From assembly GCA_902763185.1 (NCBI GenBank), contig CACWQT010000018.1:1-39118 (forward strand): a stretch of DNA of 39,118 nucleotides, written 5' to 3'. A program made the position numbers and the translations under genes. Shown one piece after another: positions 32,981 to 39,118 of the stretch. The notes beneath the pieces were generated by a model that ran no database searches, had not been told where the DNA came from, and was given only the letters and a program-made list of their open reading frames with translations. The stretch comes from an uncultured Rhodospirillales bacterium (GTDB lineage: Bacteria > Pseudomonadota > Alphaproteobacteria > RF32 > CAG-239). The stretch's first letter is position 1. Each line of letters opens with the position of its first letter.

Positions 32981-33556
32981 ATGTCATCTATTATCCAATT
33001 CTTAAAACTGCTTATATCCGGCAACACCTTAAAAGGAATTAAGTTCCGAACCACCTTATCCATCATCTTAACTTTTTCCGTGCTGATTATAGAGGTTGGC
33101 ATCTACTATATGTATTGGGATACAATCCCTGATATGATAAAGTATGATTATGATTTTTCGGGCACCCCCAATAACATTTGCGAAAAAGAATGGATTTGGG
33201 TAAATATTTTATTGCAGATATTCATTTGTGCTTTTGTTTTTATCCTAAAACATTTTTCATATAAAACCAAGCGCATCCGCAATATTGTTTATGACAAGAA
33301 CAACAACATAATCCCGATTATAAATAAACGATTTTCTATGTTTGCATGGGAAACGGCAATGCTTTTTGTCACCACAGAACAAGGTTACATTTTTGCCCTT
33401 ACGGATATTATCGAGAACCGCATGTGTGATGATATTGTGACACTGATATTCCTATTTTGGATGGCAATACTCATCATCGAATTTCGTTCTGATTTAAGAA
33501 CGTTAAAAGCCGACAACCAAAATTCTACAGAAACAAAAAAAGAGCATAACGACTAA
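32981..33556 (+). CDS. Inner-membrane protein, 191 aa, possibly DUF1648-like
   Basis: Four hydrophobic segments at about residues 24-45, 72-92, 120-142 and 152-168. The loop after the first helix, IPDMIKYDYDFSGTPNNICEK, resembles the DUF1648 signature (a conserved IPxHxxxxGxxDxxxxK type loop found in SdpI-like immunity proteins), but the match is loose. AAGGAG lies 7 bases before the ATG. The hydrophilic C-terminal tail is Lys/Glu/Asn rich. The gene directly follows copy B of the tRNA-Pro element. Function unknown. Confidence 0.75.
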   Translation: MSSIIQFLKLLISGNTLKGIKFRTTLSIILTFSVLIIEVGIYYMYWDTIPDMIKYDYDFSGTPNNICEKEWIWVNILLQIFICAFVFILKHFSYKTKRIRNIVYDKNNNIIPIINKRFSMFAWETAMLFVTTEQGYIFALTDIIENRMCDDIVTLIFLFWMAILIIEFRSDLRTLKADNQNSTETKKEHND

Positions 33557-33570
33557 TATTGTTATGCTCT
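33541..33570. terminator. Hairpin across the end of the membrane-protein gene
   Basis: AGAGCATAAC and GTTATGCTCT form a perfect 10-bp stem that contains the stop codon in its loop. There is no T run on the plus side; it may act with downstream sequence or on the minus strand. Confidence 0.5.
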
Positions 33571-33593
33571 ACTAAAAACAAAATTTACAGGGC

Positions 33594-33893
33594 TTAATTG
33601 CAATAAATCGCATAACTCTCCGGTGCATAAATACCCATGGTCAAACCACCCATCAAAGAATCATACAATGTCCAGTAGTTTTCCACGGCATTGATGCCCC
33701 TTGCCTGACAAACATTTGTCAGATTATAATTTTTCTTCTGCATCATTCCCCACAAGAAGAAATGGCTTCTACCTTCATATGCCGGTGTAGCCTCCGGATT
33801 TTGTTGCCGATTCATATTAAAACGAATAACGTGATCACTGCTGCAAGCAGATAGCATTACCGCAAGTCCGATACAAATTAAAAATTTTCTCAT
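33594..33893 (-). CDS. Bor/Iss-like lipoprotein, 99 aa
   Basis: Signal peptide with lipobox LSAC (Cys17), then a short linker and a domain that matches the lambda Bor family: SHFFLWGMMQKK (Bor has HHFFVSGIGQKK), then the conserved Cys of NVCQ, ENYWTLYDSLMGGLTMGIYAPESYAIYC (Bor has FVNGLLGFITLGIYTPLEARVYC). Bor and its relative Iss are surface lipoproteins linked to serum resistance. Here it is chromosomal with no phage gene in sight. GAGGA lies 6 bases before the ATG and TTGACA with a TATAAA lies upstream. Confidence 0.9.
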   Translation of the reverse strand: MRKFLICIGLAVMLSACSSDHVIRFNMNRQQNPEATPAYEGRSHFFLWGMMQKKNYNLTNVCQARGINAVENYWTLYDSLMGGLTMGIYAPESYAIYCN

Positions 33894-34004
33894 ATACAGT
33901 CCTCATCTAAAAAATTAACCATTACCACTTATAGTTTTATACGCCCCAGATTTGGATGTCAACAAATTACAAAATAATTAAACCGCCCCATCTAAATCCG
34001 CAAC

Positions 34005-34037
34005 AAAAAAGGACACCTCTCGGTGTCCATTTTTTAT
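34005..34037 (-). terminator. Terminator of the thioredoxin-like lipoprotein gene
   Basis: GGACACC and GGTGTCC pair around TCTC (equivalently GAGA), with T runs on both strands; on the minus strand it directly follows the stop codon. Confidence 0.85.
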
Positions 34038-34043
34038 TACACA

Positions 34044-34421
34044 TTATTTCAAATAAGACTTTACATACTCGTCAAACGTTGCTCGCCTGTTGTAGTCCCA
34101 ACCTGTAATGCAATACCCGCCAAGACAGATAATCGGCGTCGGGATTTCTCCAGCTCCTAAGTTGTAATCATTCCGAGCAGCCTTAAAATAGTCTTTGTTC
34201 TCTTTCTTGTTGATGTCCATATAAACAATTGCTAAATTAGGGTAAGTCTCCGTAATGTATTTTTTTGCCGCTGCACTATATGAGCAATTCGGCAACTCTA
34301 GAAAATACACCACATTGTAGCTTTTTTCCTTGATGCTGAAATCAGGTTTGTCTTCAACATCAATCACACATGATACCAATGCAATCAGAGCAAAGGCCAT
34401 TAGTAATAATTTCTTTTCCAT
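34044..34421 (-). CDS. Thioredoxin-fold lipoprotein with CxxS site, 125 aa
   Basis: Signal sequence with lipobox LVSC (Cys18). The mature part is a short thioredoxin/glutaredoxin fold: strand YNVVYFLELPNC, then Cys46-Ser-Tyr-Ser at the start of a helix, strand LAIVYMDIN, and GEIPTPIICLGG with the conserved cis-proline (about Pro94) before the last strands. The second active-site Cys is replaced by Ser49, as in monothiol glutaredoxins or isomerase-like proteins; Cys99 and Cys104 are further candidates for partners. Probably acts in the periplasm. No Shine-Dalgarno site; strong promoter and terminator flank it. Confidence 0.8.
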   Translation of the reverse strand: MEKKLLLMAFALIALVSCVIDVEDKPDFSIKEKSYNVVYFLELPNCSYSAAAKKYITETYPNLAIVYMDINKKENKDYFKAARNDYNLGAGEIPTPIICLGGYCITGWDYNRRATFDEYVKSYLK

Positions 34422-34460
34422 AACGATTTAGTAAGTAAAACAATAATTTAGTTTGTCGTT

Positions 34461-34489
34461 ACAATAGACAAATAAAATTTATTTGTCAA
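34461..34489 (-). promoter_or_regulatory. Promoter of the thioredoxin-like lipoprotein
   Basis: Minus-strand TTGACA, a 17-bp spacer and TATTGT. The spacer region contains TTGACAAATAAA and TTTATTTGTC, an inverted repeat that could be an operator. Confidence 0.65.
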
Positions 34490-34576
34490 TATAAAAACAA
34501 TTATTGACAAAACCCCAAAAAAGATTCAACAATACCCCATCTTATGAACAAACAATTAATAAAGGACGAACCTAAA

Positions 34577-36808
34577 ATGACACCGTCAATAAACCCTCTG
34601 CTCATTCACGTCACCCCAAAGCAAAAAAAAGACTTATTGGGTATGTATCAAGATTATATCTACTTCTCGCGCGGTTTGGAATTTATATTCAACTGCGGTG
34701 GCTCCACCGGTCTGGCAGGGAAATTTATGGAACGTGTCAGTTGGCACAGTAAGTGGGATATGCCGTGGCATTTCAATTTTACCGACAACTACGAAAACAA
34801 AGATTACATCAATTTCGTTTCCGGCAATTACACAGAAACACCACGCTATTCATATATATCCCTCTATCACACACACAAGGAACAAGATGTTTCCCTCCCC
34901 AAAATTTCCGCCTACCCCGAAGTTTATGACTACTGTGCCATTGATTTGGATTTACCTTGCTTGGTTGAAAGATACGGCATAACCTGCCCTGCCAACCAAA
35001 AATTAAAAGACGCCACTTTCTTGGTTGACGGCGAACTCAAAGTAAACTACATCGGCAAAAAATTTGCCGACACCCCGGTTTTTGAAGCTTTGTCCGATGA
35101 GATATTCCAAAAAGAATTTCGTGTTTTGCTGAATCTCACCGATTTTTGCAACAGACATAAATATGAAATGGTGGCAGACACCACTCAAGGTTCTGTTTTC
35201 AAACCGATGATGACCAAAATTCTAGCCGCCGAATCAATCGCCGAATATGAAAATAAAGTGCTGGATTTACTGGGTTCTAGCGCAGATAAAACACTTGAAA
35301 TCCTAAGAACCGTTTATACCGACAAAGATGTTAAAACAATTTGGCAAAAAGCCGAACGTGCCGGCTTAATCTCTTCTGCCGAAAACATGAATGATTACTT
35401 AAATATCCGCCAATTGATCCGCCACCAGTGGGACAGTTTGGATAATACCGGTCGCTTTTCTTTTGGCCTCAATCCGCAAAACGAACAATATCGCAGCGAT
35501 TACCTGACATCATATCATAAGTTTTTTGACCTCCCCTTGGTTGAGCGCATTAAGGAATATCAAAAAGTAGCGCAAAATCTTCAAACCATGTTAAAAATTC
35601 TCTATCCGGAATTTATCACGCGTGAACATGGCGAAACCAATTCAAAATTTATCTTAAGGATAAAACAGTGGCTTCATAAAAATCCCGATAAACACCCGAT
35701 GATAAACGGTAATTATCCGCTAAAATCAGAAAAAAACACATCTCTGGTCAATAATCTGAAAAAAATTGCCCCCGAAGTTACCGTGATTGATAGTTTAACA
35801 GAAAAAGAACTGGACAATGTGGAACGGGAAAACGCCTATTTCAACCGCAATGCATATTTAAGAGCCTATAGTCGCCTCATCAGCAATTTTGTGATTTATA
35901 CTCTTGCAAACGGCTTAAATGTTCATCCCAAAGAAATCTTTGATTATTTTCTCAAGAAAAATGTTTTATCAGAAGCAGAACGTGAACGTTGGCAAAAATA
36001 TCGCCTGTTGCGCAACAATTTGAGCCATAATCATATCAATCAACAACTGCATGACGAATTAAAAGAGGTGTTGCTCGGCACGTTTAATGAAGATTATGCC
36101 AAATTAAAAAATTTCATGTATGACAATATACCGCAACTTGTTCGTGTCAGCGGTGACATTTTTACCGCCGAGCAAAAAGACGGCACCATGTTACGCTTGG
36201 ATATGCACAAAAATATCATTTTAGACCATACCGATAAAAACGGCAAAAGCTTGCTTAAGACACCCTCTTCAAACACCGTCAAGAAGCACTACCCCGTCAA
36301 GGTTAACACGTGGAACAACGAGGTAATAGATTGCCGTTTTGATAATGGCATGACCATAAATTTAGACCGCAAAAAAATCAGTTTTCCGGACGGTTCGCGT
36401 ATTTATTTTGACGCCGAAAATTATAATGTATTCCGCTTTGAAAACGGCAACAAAATCTTCACCGATAAAACATTTGTCGTCACCAAATATCAGGAACGCG
36501 GTCGCTTTACACCGCTTGATCGTAACGAGATATTTATGGCAGCCCCCAAACACAAAATCAAGACCGACAGCCGCAGTCGCATCATTGAAAGCAGTCTGAT
36601 TTGTGAGAATGGTCAAAGATTGATAACCAAATTAAATTATGACCGCAACGGCGCTGTTATCACGCTTGCCGACGGCACCAAAATTGACACAACAAATGCC
36701 GGTTTTAGTGTTTCACATAACAATATCAAGCTAAGCAATGAAACCATCGGTGCATTTGTCCGCAGTTACAAAACCGATACCCCGATGACACCACCGTTCT
36801 CCCGTTAA
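34577..36808 (+). CDS. Large protein with two RxxxxH (HEPN-like) motifs and a beta-rich C terminus, 743 aa
   Basis: Not recognised as a named family. N-terminal part (1-230) of mixed structure; a helical middle (230-520) holds two RxxxxH motifs, IRQLIRHQWDSLD (Arg278-His283) and RLLRNNLSHNH (Arg479-His484). The second, with Asn after Arg and long helices before it, is the typical HEPN ribonuclease pattern; the first is less certain. From about residue 535 the chain becomes a series of beta units (DGTMLRLDMHKN, DNGMTINLDRKKISFPDGSRIYFD, FENGNKIFTDKT, ADGTKIDTTNAG). No signal peptide. The ATG at 34577 has AAAGGA 10 bases upstream; an ATG at 34544 without such a site is in frame. RNA cleavage is inference from the motifs. 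Confidence 0.78.
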   Translation: MTPSINPLLIHVTPKQKKDLLGMYQDYIYFSRGLEFIFNCGGSTGLAGKFMERVSWHSKWDMPWHFNFTDNYENKDYINFVSGNYTETPRYSYISLYHTHKEQDVSLPKISAYPEVYDYCAIDLDLPCLVERYGITCPANQKLKDATFLVDGELKVNYIGKKFADTPVFEALSDEIFQKEFRVLLNLTDFCNRHKYEMVADTTQGSVFKPMMTKILAAESIAEYENKVLDLLGSSADKTLEILRTVYTDKDVKTIWQKAERAGLISSAENMNDYLNIRQLIRHQWDSLDNTGRFSFGLNPQNEQYRSDYLTSYHKFFDLPLVERIKEYQKVAQNLQTMLKILYPEFITREHGETNSKFILRIKQWLHKNPDKHPMINGNYPLKSEKNTSLVNNLKKIAPEVTVIDSLTEKELDNVERENAYFNRNAYLRAYSRLISNFVIYTLANGLNVHPKEIFDYFLKKNVLSEAERERWQKYRLLRNNLSHNHINQQLHDELKEVLLGTFNEDYAKLKNFMYDNIPQLVRVSGDIFTAEQKDGTMLRLDMHKNIILDHTDKNGKSLLKTPSSNTVKKHYPVKVNTWNNEVIDCRFDNGMTINLDRKKISFPDGSRIYFDAENYNVFRFENGNKIFTDKTFVVTKYQERGRFTPLDRNEIFMAAPKHKIKTDSRSRIIESSLICENGQRLITKLNYDRNGAVITLADGTKIDTTNAGFSVSHNNIKLSNETIGAFVRSYKTDTPMTPPFSR

Positions 36809-36809
36809 T

Positions 36810-36932
36810 GAGTGCGTAGCACTCCGCACCGCGCGTAGCGGCACCGTGCGTGCAGCACACAGCCGACAGGCTGCTTGTGCCGAGCTTTATCAAAAATGAT
36901 TTTTTGTAAAACAAAAAATCATGCTCGGCACC
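36810..36932. repeat. R2 repeat with a long inner hairpin
   Basis: GAGTGCGTAGCACTCCGCAC opening, CAGCACACAGCCGACAGGCTGC block, GTGCCGAGC, inner hairpin ATGATTTTTTG, TAAAA, CAAAAAATCAT, and GCTCGGCAC. Outer and inner arms are both perfect and differ in sequence from all other copies. Confidence 0.7.
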
Positions 36933-37289
36933 GTCAGATACCTGCATTATCCTCCCCCTCACGAACCGCCCCTTTAATTTCCTCCCCCTTAAGAGGTTAT
37001 CACTTTAAAAATCTCCTCCCCCTTGACAATTCCCTTCTGAGATACTAAAGTAACCCCGCTTTATGTATCATGATCTCTATAATGATGGACTTATTATTTA
37101 TCCAAAGGCTTTAAGTAACCACAAGCGGTAAATGCACCAACAATGCACGGTAAGTCAATCGAAAGTTCATAAGACTAAAGCAGATTATCTGTCTGATGTT
37201 CTGCTTTAGGCAGTCATCAACTCCCTCCGGACAATCTTAAAAACTTTGCTTAGATGAGGAGCTGAGCAACTCTTAAAACTTTTTTAGTT
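36933..37289. other. Repeat remnants and leader region, no gene seen
   Basis: 36950-37030 holds CTCCCCCTT-type repeat pieces. 37040-37289 is probably the long leader of the 450-residue gene; TATAAT at about 37077-37082 is a candidate -10 element but the -35 is unclear. GTAAATGCACC and TGCACGGTAAG, and AAAGCAGA and TCTGCTTTA, could pair as stems. No riboswitch class is recognised. Confidence 0.4.
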
Positions 37290-38642
37290 ATGTTTAACAC
37301 CAAAAGTTTGCACGTGCCCATGGTGCCGATGTCAACATTGATGCTGATGCTCTTTGTGGTCATCATCGGGTTTGTTCTCTTGGGGTTATTATTAAACCCT
37401 TTAATGATGTTGTTATTCCACACTTTCAATCCGCGTTTTGCGGCAAGTTTGGCACACAACACTTTCTTCTGCGGTGAACGCGTCAAAGCGTTTTACACCA
37501 AGCTTGCACTACAATGGCCCTACAAATGGTCAAAGTGGTGGATTACCCCTGACCGGCTTGAAAGCCTAAACGACTTTCAGCAAAAGGACTATTATCTCAC
37601 CGTCAGCACCGATGATGAGATTCTCTGGAATTTGCGTCCCCAAGTGTGGGCAAAGGTGATGACCGACAAATCCGTCAAAATTCCGTTCTCCGATGAATTG
37701 GCCGAAAAAATCAAAGCGCGGGATGATTTGTTCAAAGCACTTATTGACGAAGTTTTGGAGACGCAGCAGTCATATAAACTTGTGCAACAGTATTTGGAAT
37801 ACGGCACACTTCCCAAATTGCAGATGACCGCCTTGGTGGATTATGTCTGCCTTGAGGGGATTGACCACGCTTTCGGTAAGCTTGCCGATGAGCTCTGTGC
37901 CTATGTCAAGCGCTGCGGTATCCGCAAAGACTTGTTCAACAAGATTCGTAACGACGAAGCGTTATCCGATGACACCAAAGACGTTATTGAAGAAAGTTAC
38001 ATCTGTTACACACAGCGGACAATGACCAAGCGTATTCGCAAAGCAAACGAAAAGAAAGAGACCTATGACGGATATAAGACATGGCATGCTTTCTGCAAAT
38101 CGGTCAGTGACATTCGCATTGCCGCACAAAAGGAAATGAACATCGAGCAGTATAAGATTTTTCATCAATACGGTCACAAGCTCAGTGTTGATGCAATCAC
38201 CTATCTGTTGTGGTTTGGCAACGAGGAAATGGCAGAGTGGATTTTCTGTTATGAGCCTAAATTCGGTATTCAAGATGCAAAGATTAACCTTGTCATGGAT
38301 AGGCACGCTTATTTAAGACCGCTATTAAAAGATGTTATCGCGCGCACTGAGAAATTTTTGTGCCACAACATCTTAGAGGGCGAGCGTTTAAGCCTTGAAC
38401 AGGTTAACCAAATGTTTGATTGTCCGTCAGCTGCGGAAATGGTCGGGGATTATATCACCAAGCATGAGTTGCCCGATGAACTGCAGATGCGGATTTTTGA
38501 GCTACCAAATGCCAAAGAGATTATCGACTTCTATGTTGAATTAGGCCAAATGGGAAATGACTATAAGCTAACTCCTGAGGCAAAAGCCAAAGCCGTTGAA
38601 CTCGGTTGGATAGAAGAAGAAAACAAAGTGAGTGACAATTAA
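37290..38642 (+). CDS. Membrane-anchored helical protein, 450 aa
   Basis: Not recognised. A strongly hydrophobic N terminus (residues 15-45, LMLMLFVVIIGFVLLGLLL) anchors it in the inner membrane; the remaining 400 residues are helical, possibly a helical-repeat scaffold with units such as LSVDAITYLLWFGNEEMAEWIF and DRHAYLRPLLKDVI. The end (LTPEAKAKAVELGWIEEEN) is charged. GC-richer codons (AAG, GAG, CTC, GCC) than dxs or prfB. The ATG is preceded by ACTTTTTTAGTT without a Shine-Dalgarno site, and a leader of 200 or more bases seems likely. A terminator follows. Confidence 0.8.
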   Translation: MFNTKSLHVPMVPMSTLMLMLFVVIIGFVLLGLLLNPLMMLLFHTFNPRFAASLAHNTFFCGERVKAFYTKLALQWPYKWSKWWITPDRLESLNDFQQKDYYLTVSTDDEILWNLRPQVWAKVMTDKSVKIPFSDELAEKIKARDDLFKALIDEVLETQQSYKLVQQYLEYGTLPKLQMTALVDYVCLEGIDHAFGKLADELCAYVKRCGIRKDLFNKIRNDEALSDDTKDVIEESYICYTQRTMTKRIRKANEKKETYDGYKTWHAFCKSVSDIRIAAQKEMNIEQYKIFHQYGHKLSVDAITYLLWFGNEEMAEWIFCYEPKFGIQDAKINLVMDRHAYLRPLLKDVIARTEKFLCHNILEGERLSLEQVNQMFDCPSAAEMVGDYITKHELPDELQMRIFELPNAKEIIDFYVELGQMGNDYKLTPEAKAKAVELGWIEEENKVSDN

Positions 38643-38655
38643 TCCTATCTACTTA

Positions 38656-38685
38656 AAGAGGTGCCTATTCAGGCACCTTTTTTAT
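38656..38685 (+). terminator. Terminator of the 450-residue gene
   Basis: GAGGTGCC, TATTCA loop, GGCACC, then six T, 14 bases after the stop codon. Confidence 0.88.
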
Positions 38686-38734
38686 TGTCCCGTAAAAAAA
38701 ATATACTTTTTTTATTTTTTGTCACATTCCTCTA

Positions 38735-38763
38735 TTGACACCCCAAAAAAAAAGTGATATAAA
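38735..38763 (+). promoter_or_regulatory. Promoter of the last gene
   Basis: TTGACA, a 17-bp spacer ending in GTGA and TATAAA, about 44 bases before the ATG. The GTGATATA core is the same as in the promoter at 4625-4653. Confidence 0.7.
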
Positions 38764-38806
38764 CGACCCATTGTTTTATATTTTATCTAAATAATTAAAA
38801 AAAATT

Positions 38807-39118
38807 ATGAACAAAAATTTCGTAATCAGGGCATACGCACGCCCATGCAGCACGATGCTAGCACTCAAGGTAAACGGTGAAAATGGTCAGACCAAGTTCG
38901 TTGCTACCTCTGTGAGAAATCAGAAAAAGGAAGAAATTCCCATCTCTCTCGTCGCAACCGAGGACATCATCCAGGAGATTGACAAGAAGAGTGGTTTCAA
39001 TGCCGCTCTCGGAGACGACTACGTCCTCCAGACAGTGGCTGTCAACATGAAGACCAAGCACTTCATCGTTGACTGCTGGGACGAGTTGAAAAAACTCAAC
39101 AACAAATATGTCGACTTT
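38807..39118 (+). CDS. Hypothetical protein, 3' end beyond the window (104 residues visible)
   Basis: Open frame starting MNKNFVIRAYARPCSTM and still open at the window end. Visible part is mixed alpha/beta (STMLALKVNGENGQTKFVA, then VAVNMKTKHFIVDCWDEL) without signal peptide. Codons are GC-rich (CTC, AAG, GAC, GTC). No Shine-Dalgarno site; A-rich leader ending AATTATG; strong promoter. It belongs to the same class as the genes at 4676, 8782, 9810, 11050 and 37290. Function unknown. Confidence 0.75.
   Translation, partial: MNKNFVIRAYARPCSTMLALKVNGENGQTKFVATSVRNQKKEEIPISLVATEDIIQEIDKKSGFNAALGDDYVLQTVAVNMKTKHFIVDCWDELKKLNNKYVDF

Noticed and set aside
34577..36808. Calling the large protein a Cas13
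   Set aside because: Two RxxxxH motifs alone are not enough; they are not near the two ends of the chain, and there is no CRISPR array or other cas gene in the window.

Overview
The window reads as chromosomal DNA of an AT-rich Gram-negative bacterium, most likely an uncultured host-associated alphaproteobacterium (gut clades such as RF32 come to mind). This placement is inference from gene content: a PagP outer-membrane enzyme, several lipobox proteins, the rplJ-rplL pair, intact valS, prfB, dnaJ and nfo, and a very high load of short palindromic repeats. No CRISPR array, transposase, integrase or rRNA operon was found.

Layout. 1-4.7 kb: tRNA-Arg, a small hypothetical gene, pagP, a tiny lipoprotein gene with a PHP phosphoesterase, and dnaJ. 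4.7-13.3 kb: an exported tandem-domain protein, a COG2509-type flavoprotein, an unknown cytosolic protein, tRNA-Thr with a 55-residue gene, a membrane protein, a beta-rich protein, a class-I glutamine amidotransferase, a VanX-like dipeptidase and an ankyrin-like protein. 13.3-18.4 kb: repeat mosaic, two tandem copies of a structured element, rplL and rplJ with a long leader, a two-gene hypothetical operon, a small basic protein and more mosaic. 18.4-31.1 kb: an AT-hook-like protein, a Dxs-type enzyme, valS, a lipoprotein, prfB (with its programmed frameshift), an amidase, a small minus-strand transcription unit, nfo and an HExxH protein. 31.1-39.1 kb: repeat mosaic, tRNA-Pro followed by scattered copies of its own 3' end and two small genes, a Bor-like and a thioredoxin-like lipoprotein, a large protein with two RxxxxH (HEPN-like) motifs, a membrane-anchored helical protein and a gene that runs off the window.

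How it fits together. Housekeeping genes (translation, chaperone, DNA repair, isoprenoid or thiamine precursor, cell-wall turnover) mostly have clear Shine-Dalgarno sites. Between them sit single-gene units of unknown function with strong sigma-70-like promoters (TTGACA-like, 16-17 bp, TATAAT-like), A/T-rich G-poor leaders with no Shine-Dalgarno site, and their own terminators; several also use a more GC-rich codon set.

The most striking feature is the repeat landscape. Several families of composite palindromes keep conserved outer blocks while the inner stems differ in sequence but remain self-complementary. One family has its arm touching or containing the stop codon of five minus-strand genes. 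Another, in two tandem copies behind rplL, shows compensatory changes expected of a structured RNA. The best candidates for something undescribed are these repeats, the double-RxxxxH protein and the class of genes without Shine-Dalgarno sites.
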